From: UBA5069 sp963773745
GTDB lineage: Bacteria > Chloroflexota > Anaerolineae > Caldilineales > Caldilineaceae
Assembly: GCA_963773745.1 (NCBI GenBank)
Contig: CAVZCL010000001.1
Location: 620,001 to 684,000, forward strand
Direction: 5' to 3'
DNA length: 64,000 bases
Under the pieces are notes generated by a model. It was not told the origin of the DNA. It did no database searches and saw only the letters and a program-made list of their open reading frames with translations. Position numbers and translations under genes: made by a program. This document shows positions 28,222 through 37,458 of this stretch, in pieces; positions within the stretch are counted from its first letter, which is position 1, and each line of letters opens with the position of its first letter.

Positions 28222-29250
28222 GTAAGCACCACCCTTTCCGCGTTCTCATAGTAGACCTTGCGCAGAACATCATCGGGCAGATAGAGTCCGTACGCGCGCC
28301 CAGCGCCCCTGCCCGGGCACCTCGTTGCCGTCATAGGAGAAGTACTCGTCGTCACTCTCCAGGAAGCGGTAGTAGAGCCGGTAGGCGTCCAGATCGGGCG
28401 AGGCATCGGTGCCGAAGAGGATGCGATCGGCGTACTTGATGAAGAGGCGGCGTGCACTGTAGGGCTGCCTGCTCAGTTCGCCAACGCGCGCGCTGAAGTC
28501 GATGTAGAGGTTTGGGCAGCGATCCAGCAGCGCCGACACCCAGGCCAGATTCTCGGCGTAGCAGCCCACGTGTGCGCCAATGAAGGTGGTTTGCGGGTGG
28601 CGTTCCACCAGGCGCGCGAAGCTCTCGAGAATGTGAAGGAAGGAGGGGAAGGGCGGGCTGGGGAAGTGCCATTCCGGATGTGAGCCCAATTCGTCCCAGC
28701 GCTCATTGGTGTTATCCAGCGGATCAAAAAAGGCCACTGGGTCGGCAACGTGCACAAGTACAGGCATGTTCAGCTCGCCGGCCGTGGCCCACACGGGGTC
28801 CAGACGGGGATCGTCCACATCGACCAAGCGGCCCGCGTCGTCGCGCACGCTTAGCCCAAAAGGCTTCCAAATCTTCAACCCTTGCGCGCCGCGCGCCACC
28901 TGTGCGCGGAAGCGCGCCGCTGCCCACTCACCAAAGTTGTTGCCCTGCTCGGGCCAGGCCTCCCAGGCAACGCCGCCAAAGATGCGAAAGCGCTCGGGCG
29001 CATAGGCCTTGAAGTAGTCGAGGTGCTGCTCCAGAATCGCCTCGCCCCAGCCGCCGTCCAGGTCGACATAGACGCGCACCTGTGCCTCGTCCAGCAGGTC
29101 AATCAGCGCAGGCAGTGGCTTCTTGTCCCAACCGCCGCCAAAGGGGGTGCCCAGGTGATTGTGGGCATCAATGACCGGGAAGCGGGGTGTCAGCACCTCC
29201 GTCGTCCTGGTCACAAGCGCCGGTCGAGGCCGGAAATCAGCAAGTTGCAT
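28218..29250 (-). CDS. Amidohydrolase (PF04909 type TIM barrel) in the sugar locus (one frame change)
   Basis: About 344 residues; a frame change near 28300 must be bridged to reach the natural end YGLYLPDDVLRKVYYENAERVVLT, whose TGA overlaps the SIS start. Barrel motifs: VIDAHNHLGTPFGG (HxH variant, near residue 26), PVLVHVADP, TFIGAHVGCYAENL and ILFGTDASPDLDAY, where the Asp is the conserved metal ligand. Related enzymes hydrolyse sugar lactones or decarboxylate aromatic acids. Here a lactonase or deacetylase-like step is plausible, but the substrate is unknown. Confidence 0.82.
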
Positions 29251-29368
29251 GGGCCATTCTCTTTCTGGTGTGGCGCGGGATTTGAGGCTCGGGCCAGACG
29301 GCGGGAAGCCCCGCTACGAAGAACCGTGATTGCCCGTCATGCACGATTGCACACGTGCGAGGAGCAGG

Positions 29369-30188
29369 CTAGACAGCGATGACTGTAATGCCCTGCGCCT
29401 CTACCGCCGAGCGAAATTCCTGCGGCGCCGCGCTATCCGTAATCAGCACGTCGATCGCTTCCAGGCCGGCCACAAAAACCGTGGAGACGCGGCCACACTT
29501 TGTGTGGTCCGCCAGAATCAGCACTTCGCTGCCGAGGGCCAGAATGGCGCGGTCAATGAGGCTTTCTTCCAGGTAGGCGTTGGTGAGGCCCGCTTCGACA
29601 TCGATGGCGCGAATGCCCATGATCACGCGCAGCGAACGCAGATCGGCAAGCGCCTGTTGCGTCATCGGGCCAATGAAGGAGTCCTCCGAAGTGCGCAGCG
29701 TGCCGCCCAGGCAAACCAGGTTGATGCCCGGTGCGCCGTGCAGCGCATTCAGCACCAGCAGCGAATTGGTGATCACTGTGAGATCGCGCCGCGTGTGCAC
29801 GGCTTTTGCCAGCAGTTCAACGGTGGTGCCGCTGCCCAGGAAGATGGTGTCGCCATCCTCGATCTGTAACGCGGCCGCAGCCGCGATGCGCTCCTTTTCG
29901 GCCACCTGCTCGACAGCACGCGCCGTCACAGGCGCTTCGGGCGGGGCGCGCCGTACAGCCAGTGCACCCGCCACGCACACGCTGCAGACGCCCCTGCTCT
30001 GCCAGCGAATCGAGGTCGCGGCGCGCTGTGGCCGGGCTCACCCCAAACTCGCTCATAATTTCAGGAATGGATGCACGCTGTCTCCGCTGCAGCCACTCCA
30101 GCAGTTGCTCCTGCCGTTCAACAGAAGAGACTGAGAGCAATTCGCTCACGGCGGTTTTTCTTTCGCTAGGGGATACGTCAGGACTCAT
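29369..30188 (-). CDS. DeoR family transcriptional regulator (one frame change)
   Basis: About 272 residues in two frames joined near 29980. The N-terminus has the DeoR winged helix: RQEQLLEWLQRRQRASIPEIMSEFGVSPATARRDLDSLAEQGRLQRVRGG. The C-terminus is the sugar-phosphate sensor: IFLGSGTTVELLAKAV, LTVITNSLLVLNAL, LGGTLRTSEDSFIGP and LILADHTKCGR. It most likely represses the downstream sugar operon and is released by a phosphorylated sugar. Start ATG at 30188 (MSPDVSPSERK). It is the first gene of the minus-strand cluster. Confidence 0.88.
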
Positions 30189-30247
30189 CACGAACAATCA
30201 TAACCTATCACGTTGTCTGGTCACTGTCAATCATCAATATTGTGGTC

Positions 30248-30381
30248 AGGGCGACTCTTGAGAAGCCCTGTTGGACATGGGGCGCGCCTTTAGAGGTCAC
30301 GTCTCATGACATGACCTCTAGAGGCGCGCCCCGCATTGATAGCGCAAACGCAGCGAGGCTTCCGCTGATGGAAGCCTCGCT
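30248..30381. repeat. Three consecutive hairpins upstream of the DeoR gene
   Basis: AGGGC...GCCCT at 30248-30269, then a 21-base stem at 30279-30332 (GGGGCGCGCCTTTAGAGG and mirror), then AGCGAGGCTTCC...GGAAGCCTCGCT at 30352-30381. The last repeats the stem of the terminator at 18203-18245. They fill the spacer after the Gfo/Idh gene (stop at 30445) and probably end its transcript. No gene is seen here. Confidence 0.7.
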
Positions 30382-30444
30382 GCACTAGCGGTATCTGTAT
30401 TCTTCCGACCTCCAACACCCGCGCCGGCGCCCTTTGCCAGAGAG

Positions 30445-31464
30445 CTACGGCAGGCGCGCCGCTATCTGCTCAGGGCGGCCGCTTTGCGCCGATGCATAGA
30501 CGGCCAGCGCAGTGCGCACGAACTCTCGGCTCAGTTCCAACGGCACCATTGGCTGCGCACCGTCAAGCACGCAGGCCTCCATCTGCTCCACCTCGCCCAG
30601 AAAGGGATTGCGCGGCTCAGTCGTCACCGTTTGCTCGTCGCCTTTTTCGAGGCTCGTCACGCTAAAGCGGCTCTCCTTGCCGTCTTCGCCGGCGCTGAAG
30701 GGCACAGGTACGTGGACCACCGCACTGTCGCACACAATGTACATATCATCGCGCCATGGCGTGCGGAAGCTGCAACTGACTTGCGCAATTGCGCCTGTGG
30801 CAAAGCGCATTTGCACATTCATGCTAATGTCCACATCGGCCTCGCTCTTGTGCTGCACCGCGTACACCTCCTGGGGTGCAACGCCGCCGTTGAGGGAAAT
30901 GGCATAGCCGGCTGGGTAGACGCCAAGATCCCAGTAAGCGCCGCCGCCGAGTTGCGGCTGGAGGCGGATGTTCTCTTTCTCTTCCGGGGGCAGGTAGAAG
31001 TGGAGCCAGCCCTGCAGCATCTGCAGCCGGCCCCATTCATTGTTTTGCAGCGACTCGATGATCTTCCACGTTTGGGGGTGGTGCAGGTACTTGACGGCCT
31101 CAAAGACCACCTTGCCCGACCGCTTCTGCGCCGCCTCAATTCGATCCAGCTGCGCCTCGTTGGTGACCATTGGCTTTTCGCAGAGTACATGCTTGCCGGC
31201 CTCCAGTGCTGCAACTGTCCACTCTTCGTGCATGGTGTTGGGCAGCGGGTTGTAGATCACGTCAATCTCGGGATCGGCAAGCAGCGACTCGTAATCGCCA
31301 TACGCACGGCCAATGCCCTTCTCATCGGCATAGGCCTGCGCCTTTTCGATTCCCCGGCTGGCTACGGCAACAAGTGTGCTGCGCTTCGCCGTGCGCAGCG
31401 GGCCGATCACCGAATCGTTGATGTCGGCGGTTGAGAGGATTCCCCAACGCAGATTCTCCGTCAT
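30445..31464 (-). CDS. Gfo/Idh/MocA family sugar dehydrogenase
   Basis: 339 residues. Rossmann motif RWGILSTADINDSVIG, IYNPLPNTMHEEWTVAALEAGKHVLCEKPMV (catalytic Lys near residue 97), and the C-terminal domain GGGAYWDLGVYPAGYAI. The pattern matches the D-xylose/dihydrodiol dehydrogenase branch that uses NADP. I prefer ATG 31464 over 31470 because AAAGGAT is then 8 bases away. It stands upstream of the DeoR sugar locus on the same strand but is separated by three hairpins, so it may be co-regulated rather than co-transcribed. Confidence 0.88.
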   Translation of the reverse strand: MTENLRWGILSTADINDSVIGPLRTAKRSTLVAVASRGIEKAQAYADEKGIGRAYGDYESLLADPEIDVIYNPLPNTMHEEWTVAALEAGKHVLCEKPMVTNEAQLDRIEAAQKRSGKVVFEAVKYLHHPQTWKIIESLQNNEWGRLQMLQGWLHFYLPPEEKENIRLQPQLGGGAYWDLGVYPAGYAISLNGGVAPQEVYAVQHKSEADVDISMNVQMRFATGAIAQVSCSFRTPWRDDMYIVCDSAVVHVPVPFSAGEDGKESRFSVTSLEKGDEQTVTTEPRNPFLGEVEQMEACVLDGAQPMVPLELSREFVRTALAVYASAQSGRPEQIAARLP

Positions 31465-31621
31465 AGTCATATCCTTTCTGACTACTAATTTCCGGCTGCA
31501 AATGTCTGGCTGCTAAGCGCGCTCCGGCGCTCTTTTCCACTTTGTGATAGAATGAACAAACGAATGTTTCCGTCCACTCTATGTCACACACGGGCGCACC
31601 GGCCCGATTGCGAGATGCCAC

Positions 31622-32080
31622 ATGCATACCTACTTTGCCGAATACCTGCAGATGCTGCAAAGCCAGCACGATGAGCTCAAGCGCACCTTTGAGAATGCGT
31701 CCGCAGCGGCGCTGGATTGGGCCCCAGCGCCCACTGCCAATTCCCTTGCGGCTCTTGTGACGCACGTTGCGGGGGCACAGAGCTTCCTGCTGGGCGACCT
31801 GCTGGGTGGGCGCACATCACAACGCGATCGCGACAGTGAATTTGCCACGCGGAAGGTGGATGGCGCGGCGCTCACCATGCGACTTGACGCGGCTATGGCG
31901 GATGCCGCCACCGCAATTGAGCCCCTCACGCTCGACGACCTCGCGCAGGAGCGTTACTCCCCGCGCCACCAGCGCAACTTTACGGTTGCATGGCTGCTCC
32001 ATCATGCGCTCGAGCACGCTGCGCAGCACGTGGGCCACGCCCAACTTACACGCCAACTCTGGGACCAGCAGGAAACCTAA
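31622..32080 (+). CDS. DinB-like four-helix metal-binding protein
   Basis: 152 residues, all-helical pattern. Putative metal ligands are the His in LVTHVAG (near residue 43) and the cluster WLLHHALEHAAQHVGHAQ near the C-terminus, as in the DinB/DUF664 superfamily. Family members are thiol-dependent S-transferases or of unknown role, and some are damage-induced. Start ATG at 31622. It is transcribed divergently from the Gfo/Idh gene. Confidence 0.85.
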   Translation: MHTYFAEYLQMLQSQHDELKRTFENASAAALDWAPAPTANSLAALVTHVAGAQSFLLGDLLGGRTSQRDRDSEFATRKVDGAALTMRLDAAMADAATAIEPLTLDDLAQERYSPRHQRNFTVAWLLHHALEHAAQHVGHAQLTRQLWDQQET

Positions 32081-32122
32081 TCGCTTCGGCTGGCCGGGAT
32101 CAGCACAGGAGAGATCCAGGTC

Positions 32123-32788
32123 ATGGGAGTTCAGGAGACAATCGTTTTGTACCCCGCTGCGGACCCGCACGATCTCGGTCCGAAGCATGTGGGCATTCAC
32201 CTCTTTCCCCCCACCGTCAAGGGTACAGCCCACGCCCTGCACGCAACCGTTCCGGTTCCCGGGGCAAATGGCATTGGCTACAAAACACTCAGCTACCCCA
32301 TACATGACGGTTCCTTGATGGCCGTTGCGCCCGGCATGATCCAGGTTGAAAGCATTCAGCACAGCGTGCTTAGCCTGTACTGCCTTGGCGGGTACGCGCA
32401 CATTGACAATGAAGTCGCGCGCAGCACAATTGACCTTGAGTCAACCGCCCCCATCATAATTGTCAACAAGAGCATCTACGACGACGACATGGACCCGATT
32501 GACCTCTTTGTGGACGAACTGGGTGCATGGCTCTCCGTCTTGCGCGCCCGTGCACGCGGACGTGTGGATCTCTTCGACAAGCTGCTGCTCAAGGTGCCTC
32601 CCTACACGCTCTATGTGCAGGGGCTGATTCTGGCAGCGCGACGGCTGGGCTTTGTCTATGTGGACGAACGCAATCTGCGCTACTGGCGTTCCTACCATGC
32701 CATCCACAAGGCGCTGGATGCAGCCAAGGAGCACCCGGGCTACCCCAAGCCAATGCCCAACTTTGAGCAAATCCTCTCGGTTTCATAG
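32123..32788 (+). CDS. Orphan conserved-looking protein, unknown function
   Basis: 221 residues, uninterrupted, with GGAGAGATCCAGG upstream of the ATG. I recognise no domain. The N-terminal half is mixed beta with His residues (VGIHLFPP, HALHATVPVPG). The middle has SLYCLGGYAHIDN and IIIVNKSIYDDDMDPIDLFVDELG. The C-terminal half is helical and basic (LRARARGRVDLFDKLLLK). It is 27 bases upstream of a PfkB kinase and probably co-transcribed with it, so a role around that kinase's substrate is possible. Confidence 0.65.
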   Translation: MGVQETIVLYPAADPHDLGPKHVGIHLFPPTVKGTAHALHATVPVPGANGIGYKTLSYPIHDGSLMAVAPGMIQVESIQHSVLSLYCLGGYAHIDNEVARSTIDLESTAPIIIVNKSIYDDDMDPIDLFVDELGAWLSVLRARARGRVDLFDKLLLKVPPYTLYVQGLILAARRLGFVYVDERNLRYWRSYHAIHKALDAAKEHPGYPKPMPNFEQILSVS

Positions 32789-32815
32789 CACCATGCCCAA
32801 CCCAACCTGACGCAA

Positions 32816-33700
32816 ATGGCCAGAATTCTTGTTGCCGGCCTCACCAACTTCGAAACGACGTTGCGCATCGATGCGTTTCCCGTTGTCTACGCGCCGGTGA
32901 GCTACCCCTTTTTCGGCATTGGCGCAACTGTCTCCGGCGTGGGATACAACGTCAGCAAGGCACTCACGGTGCTGGGCAACGACGTGGACTTCCTCTCGCT
33001 GATTGGCGATGACGGCCCGGGCGTGCTGGTGCAGCGCACGCTGGCGGCAGTGCCGTTGCGTGCGGATCACGTACTGCCCGCGCTCGATGCAACCTGTCAA
33101 TCGGTCATCCTCCACGATGCGCAGGGCAAGCGCCAGATCTTCACCGACCTCAAGGATATTCAGGAGCGCGCCTACCCCATGGCTCCCTTTGCACAGGCGC
33201 TGTTGAAGGTCGACGGGTGTGTGCTCTGCAACATCAACTTCGCGCGGCCCATGCTGGCAGCAGCGCGTGCCGCCGGCAAGCCCATCGCCACGGATGTGCA
33301 TGCGCTGGGCGACCTGGAGGATTCCTACAACGCCGACTTTATGCAGGCTGCCGATATTCTCTTCATGAGCCATGAGCGCCTGCCCGACGCGCCTGAATCA
33401 TGGGCGCGCGCGGTGATGGCGCGCTATGCGCCCGAGCTGCTTGTGATTGGAATGGGGGGCGATGGCGCGCTGCTGGCCGAGCGCGCCACGGGCGCGCTGA
33501 CGCACCTGCCCGCGCAGACGCTGCGGCCCATCGTCAGCACGGTGGGCGCGGGCGACGCGCTCTTTAGTTGCTTTGTGGATGGCTACTGGCGTGGGCTGGA
33601 TGCGCGCACGGCGCTCGCGCGCGCCATGCGTTTTGCTGCGTGGAAGATGGGCGTCGCTTCGGCCAGCGAAGGTTTTCTGCCGCCCGCCGCACTGGATTAA
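32816..33700 (+). CDS. PfkB family carbohydrate/nucleoside kinase
   Basis: 294 residues, uninterrupted. Gly-rich substrate site SGVGYNVSKALTVLGNDV (near residue 42), then IGDDGPG, and the C-terminal signature VSTVGAGDALFSCFVDGYWRG with the catalytic Asp near residue 246. The N-terminal form resembles ribokinase/adenosine kinase relatives more than phosphofructokinase. Cytoplasmic. It follows the orphan gene at 32123 closely. Distinct in sequence from the kinase at 21-22 kb. Confidence 0.88.
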   Translation: MARILVAGLTNFETTLRIDAFPVVYAPVSYPFFGIGATVSGVGYNVSKALTVLGNDVDFLSLIGDDGPGVLVQRTLAAVPLRADHVLPALDATCQSVILHDAQGKRQIFTDLKDIQERAYPMAPFAQALLKVDGCVLCNINFARPMLAAARAAGKPIATDVHALGDLEDSYNADFMQAADILFMSHERLPDAPESWARAVMARYAPELLVIGMGGDGALLAERATGALTHLPAQTLRPIVSTVGAGDALFSCFVDGYWRGLDARTALARAMRFAAWKMGVASASEGFLPPAALD

Positions 33701-33713
33701 TATCGAACCAGCA

Positions 33714-33805
33714 ACTTCTTCAACGCAAAGGTGCAAAGGGAGCAAAGAGCGCAAAGGCTTGCCTTTGCGCTCTTTGCTCCCTTTGCACCTTTGCGTTGAA
33801 GAAGT
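33714..33805. repeat. Family B inverted repeat, perfect palindrome between convergent genes
   Basis: Two 45-base arms, perfectly complementary, with only TT between them (ACTTCTTCAACGCAAAGG and mirror; inner GAGCAAAGAGCGCAAAGGC). It starts 13 bases after the kinase stop and ends in the azlD stop codon. A bidirectional terminator role fits the position. Confidence 0.9.
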
Positions 33806-34128
33806 CAGGCGATGAGACGCCACAGCCAGAAGCTGGCCATGCCCAGTGCAATTGTCAGCAGCAGGTTGCGCGTGCGCCAGCCGATGAGCGCCGCCGCAAT
33901 GCCCGCCACCAGGTACTCGTTGCGCCAGGTGAACTCGATGCCCGCGCCGTGCGGCATGAGCAGAGAAGGCACAACAATCGCGGCCAGCACCGCGGGCGGA
34001 ATGTAGCGCATGGCATCAAGCACCAGCGGATGCAGCTGCATGCGGCTCACCAGCGCGAGCACGGGGTAGCGCACGGCTACGGTCACGGCAGTCATCCCCA
34101 GAATCAGAATCCACTCCCAGCTGCTCAT
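33805..34128 (-). CDS. azlD: Branched-chain amino acid export subunit AzlD
   Basis: 107 residues, four hydrophobic segments, with MTAVTVAVRYPVLALV and MRYIPPAVLAAIVVPSLL, the family patterns. It is the small partner of AzlC in exporting branched-chain amino acids or analogues. Its ATG overlaps the azlC stop by four bases (ATGA at 34125-34128). Confidence 0.9.
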   Translation of the reverse strand: MSSWEWILILGMTAVTVAVRYPVLALVSRMQLHPLVLDAMRYIPPAVLAAIVVPSLLMPHGAGIEFTWRNEYLVAGIAAALIGWRTRNLLLTIALGMASFWLWRLIA

Positions 34129-34895
34129 GCGCTCTCATCCGCTCTGGGCGGCGCGTCGAAGCGGCGCGTGGCCATGCCCACTGCCACGCCCGTCAGCGCG
34201 GCCACAATCAGCCCCAACTGGTTGGGCAGCCCGGCGAAAAACAGCCCGGCACTGCCCGCTGCGGCCACACTCAATACAATGCTGCGCTGGCGCAACATGG
34301 GCATCAACATGCCGATGAAGGTGACCGAAATGGCGAATTCCAGCCCCCACGCTTCAATGTTGGGAATCGATCTCCCTGCCACAATCCCAATCCACGTGCA
34401 GAGGTTCCAGTTGATATACATGACGAGCGCCGACCCGAGGAAATACCAGTGCTTCCACGGTGACGCATCCATGCGGCTGTAGTGCGCAATCACCACGACG
34501 AAGCTCTCGTCGGTGAGCCAGAAGCCGAGGGGCGCGAGCCAGCGCTGCGGCAGATGCTTCATGTGCGGCGCAAGCGACGCGGCGTAGAGCGCGTGGCGCA
34601 GATTGACCACGAAGGTCGTCAACACGATCAGCGCGATGCCCGCGCCACTTGCCACCAGCCCCACGGCGATAAATTGCGATGACCCTGCAAAGACCATGGC
34701 CGACATGGCGACCGTGGCCCACGCCGAAAGGCCGCTCGTGACGGCCACGGCGCCAAAGATGATGCCGAAGGGAATTGCACCCAGCACCAGCGGCAGCGTG
34801 GCGCGCAACCCTGCCCAGAACTCGCTGCGGCGCGTGGCGTCCGCCGGCGCAGCAGTCGCCATGCCATCCAGTAGCTGTTCCTGCGCTTGAAGCAT
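34125..34895 (-). CDS. azlC: Branched-chain amino acid export subunit AzlC
   Basis: 256 residues from the ATG at 34895 (MLQAQEQLL). Conserved N-terminal segment LRATLPLVLGAIPFGIIFGA, then FAGSSQFIAVGLV, NLRHALYAASLAPH near residue 120 and FWLTDESFVVV. About seven membrane segments. It forms the exporter with AzlD. The open frame upstream of 34895 reads non-coding spacer. Confidence 0.92.
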   Translation of the reverse strand: MLQAQEQLLDGMATAAPADATRRSEFWAGLRATLPLVLGAIPFGIIFGAVAVTSGLSAWATVAMSAMVFAGSSQFIAVGLVASGAGIALIVLTTFVVNLRHALYAASLAPHMKHLPQRWLAPLGFWLTDESFVVVIAHYSRMDASPWKHWYFLGSALVMYINWNLCTWIGIVAGRSIPNIEAWGLEFAISVTFIGMLMPMLRQRSIVLSVAAAGSAGLFFAGLPNQLGLIVAALTGVAVGMATRRFDAPPRADESA

Positions 34896-35021
34896 TAATC
34901 GACCTGTCCGCTTGGGAAAAACAAGTAACCGGATTTCACAGATTTCGCACGGGTTTGCACGGACAACCGCAACCAATTCACTGCTTCGTGCATGCGCCGT
35001 TCATCCGTCGTTATCTGTGAG

Positions 35022-35157
35022 TGGTGCATCCGGCAAGTACGCGACGCTTTTCGTAGCGGCTGCTTCAGCTGCCGTTGTCGAGGACGCGACGCTATCTCCA
35101 CCTACGGCAGCTGAAGCAGCCGCTACGAAAAGCGTCGCGTACTTGCCGGATGCACCA
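35022..35157. mobile_element. Family A inverted repeat, copy 4, with flanking 5-base direct repeats
   Basis: Arms 35022-35075 and 35104-35157 (54 bases) are perfect complements. The inner part is the family core; the outer ~28 bases (GTGCATCCGGCAAGTACGCG) are locus-specific. GTGAG is present immediately outside both ends (35017-35021 and 35158-35162), consistent with a target-site duplication. Further out, CACAGATTTCG (34937-34947) and CGAAATCTGTG (35170-35180) are complementary and family C-like, so this copy may have inserted into an older element. The whole spacer 34896-35188 has no gene. Confidence 0.8.
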
Positions 35158-35188
35158 GTGAGACATCTACGAAATCTGTGGACTAGCG

Positions 35189-35951
35189 TCACTTTGTTGC
35201 CACAAAGAGTGCGCCGGGGATGGTGAAGTTATCGCCATTGGCATCAATTTGCAGCGCGGCGCGCACTTCGGCGGGTGCCGCTTGCCATGCGCTCGCGCAG
35301 TAGCGCCACAGCCGCAGGCGGCGTTGCCATGCGCTGCGTCCAGTCGGCAAAGTTGAGGCGACAAGGAAAGGCGAAGTCCACCTCAGCCGCGAAGCCGGCA
35401 GCACGCAACAGCGCCAGCCACTCGGAAGGCGGATGGTCGCGCACGTGCGACGGGTCACGCAGCAGTTCAATCGTTTGCAGGTGCGTGTCAACAGTGTAGT
35501 CATCCACCGAGACAATGTCATCGAGCAGGAAGCGGCCGCCCGGCTTGAGCACCCGCGCAATCTCGTGCAGCGCGGCCAGTGGCTTGGGCCAGTGGTGCGC
35601 GCTGTAGCGACTCACCACCAGGTCAAACGAAGCATCGGGAAAGGGGAGCGCTTCGACGTCGCCCTGGCGCGTGGCAACATTGTCCAGCCCGCGCTCGGCG
35701 GCAAGCTGTGCGGTCACGGCCAACATGCGCTCGCTGAGGTCAAACGCAACCACGCTGCGGGCGGAGGGAGCCAGCGCAACGGCGGTGTGGCCTGCGCCGC
35801 AGCCGGCGTCAAGGAGCTCTTCGTGCCCGGTCAGTGCTGCCAAAGCCACCATGCGCTCCAGGTCGGCGCCGGCGGCGTGCACGCTGCTGGTGCGATAGGC
35901 GTCGGCCGTGCGGCTAAACTGCTGCTCTACCGCTTGTTTGAGAGTGTCCAC
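35189..35951 (-). CDS. Class I SAM-dependent methyltransferase (one frame change)
   Basis: About 253 residues; a frame change near 35280 must be bridged to reach the end ALQIDANGDNFTIPGALFVATK. SAM-binding motifs: LLDAGCGAGHTAVALA (motif I, near residue 47), VVAFDLSERML, RQGDVEALPFPDASFDLVV and ARVLKPGGRFLLDD. This is the UbiE/Methyltransf_11 type; the substrate cannot be inferred. Cytoplasmic. Confidence 0.88.
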
Positions 35952-36017
35952 AAATCAGTCCATTCGAGTGAGTTGCTGGTGAAGTGTGTCCGCCATGGCA
36001 CCCATGATGTGGAACAA

Positions 36018-36064
36018 GGGAACAGGGATCGAGGACCGCTCGGGTGTCATCGATCCCTGTTCCC
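36018..36064. repeat. Hairpin between ilvE and the methyltransferase gene
   Basis: GGGAACAGGGATCGA and TCGATCCCTGTTCCC are 15-base inverted complements. The stem is between the ilvE stop and the start of the methyltransferase, so it can act as a terminator for ilvE (minus strand). Confidence 0.6.
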
Positions 36065-36121
36065 CGATCCCCGCTCCCTCATTGCCTGACTGCACCTTCC
36101 ATTGCGGTATCAACAGCGTTG

Positions 36122-37051
36122 CTAGCTGTCGTTGTTGTCATACACAGGCGTCAGCCAATGCATGAACTTTGGTTCTTCGCCGCGGACAACGCGGAAGAAG
36201 AGGTCGCGGAGTTGTGAGGTAATCGGGCCGATTGTACCCGTGCCGATCGGCCTGTGGTCCACGCTGGCAATCGCGGCAACCTGTACGCCCGTGCCGCAGA
36301 AGAATGCCTCGTCAGCGTAATAGACCTCGGAGCGGTCGATTTCGCGTTCGGCCACAGCCACGCCCAGCTCCTGCGTGGCCAGGTGCATGAGTGTGCCGCG
36401 CGTAATGCCCTCGAGCACATTGCTTTGCACGGGCGGCGTAATCAGCGTGCCGTTGCGCACAATGAAGAGATTCTCGGCGCTGCCCTCGGCCACATGGCCC
36501 GCCTGGTCAAGCACAAGCGCCTCGTCAAAGCCGTTGAGCATGGCCTCGCTCTTGATGAGCGCGCTGTTCATGTAGGAGCCAATCAGCTTGCCGCGCGGCG
36601 GAATCGCCGTATCGTCTACGCGCCGCCAACTGCTGGTGCAGACCTTCGCACCCTCTTCGTCCTGAATGTAGCGGCCGAAGGGCTGGCTGAAGATGGTGAT
36701 TGCGTCGCGGAGATCATGCAGGCGCACGCCAATGACTTCATCCGCCTTGTAGAGCAGGGGGCGGATGTAGCAGTCCTCACGCCAGCCCTCGCGCCGCAGC
36801 AGTTCGAGCGTAATCGCCACGAGATCTTCGGGCGTCTCCTCCACGTGCGCCATAAGGATGCGACCGCTGTTGAGGAAGCGGCGGTAGTGGTCTCCAATGC
36901 GGAAGACGTAAAGCTGCTGCGCGTCCTTGTTCCAGTAGCCGCGCAGGCCGCCAAATGCGCCTGTGCCGTAGTTGAAGGTGTGCGTACGCACGCTCACGCG
37001 TGCCTCATCAATCGGGCGAATGCTGCCTTCGAAATATGCCCATGCCGTCAT
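36122..37051 (-). CDS. ilvE: Branched-chain amino acid aminotransferase
   Basis: 309 residues from the ATG at 37051, which has GAGGAG upstream. Class IV PLP transaminase: FNYGTGAFGGLRGY near residue 28, YIRPLLYKADEVIG with the PLP-binding Lys region, SYMNSALIKSEAMLNGFDEALVLDQAGHVAEGSAENLFIV and LEGITRGTLMHLA. It makes or degrades Leu/Ile/Val in the cytoplasm. No other ilv gene is adjacent; the AzlCD exporter two genes away has a matching substrate class. Confidence 0.93.
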   Translation of the reverse strand: MTAWAYFEGSIRPIDEARVSVRTHTFNYGTGAFGGLRGYWNKDAQQLYVFRIGDHYRRFLNSGRILMAHVEETPEDLVAITLELLRREGWREDCYIRPLLYKADEVIGVRLHDLRDAITIFSQPFGRYIQDEEGAKVCTSSWRRVDDTAIPPRGKLIGSYMNSALIKSEAMLNGFDEALVLDQAGHVAEGSAENLFIVRNGTLITPPVQSNVLEGITRGTLMHLATQELGVAVAEREIDRSEVYYADEAFFCGTGVQVAAIASVDHRPIGTGTIGPITSQLRDLFFRVVRGEEPKFMHWLTPVYDNNDS

Positions 37052-37291
37052 GGTCGATCTCCTCTTTCCAGCGTCCAACTGCTATGGTTGAAAGATTGCA
37101 TGTTGAAACAATGAAAGGCTTCGCGTGCCGCAGTTACATCCCGACCATTACCCAGGCTTGATTTGATGATTCTTACCGTCGAAGATCACTTGCCCCACAG
37201 CACTTCCCAGCACGACGCGGCTGCTCGATTGTACAGTTACAACAAGCGCGGCGCAAGAGAGAGGGGGCGCAGGTCTACAGGGACATTGCAT

Positions 37292-37435
37292 GCGCAACAA
37301 TGAAGCGCTGCGAACCAAGCCTGTACACAGATTTCACAGAAACAGACAGATAACAACGATAGACAATCGGTTGTTATCTGTCTGTTTCTGTGAAATCTGT
37401 GTACAGGCTTGGTTCGCAGCGCTTAATTGTTGCGC
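37292..37435. repeat. Family C inverted repeat with 66-base arms
   Basis: Arms 37292-37357 and 37370-37435 are almost perfect complements. The inner part is the family core (TACACAGATTTCACAGAAAC, then AGACAGATAA); the outer ~30 bases (AGCGCTGCGAACCAAGCC) are locus-specific. It fills the 407-base spacer between arsM and ilvE, which has no gene. Other copies: 52687-52779 and 54348-54449. Confidence 0.88.
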
Positions 37436-37458
37436 GGTGCGTCGTTGCGCCAGTGCAG

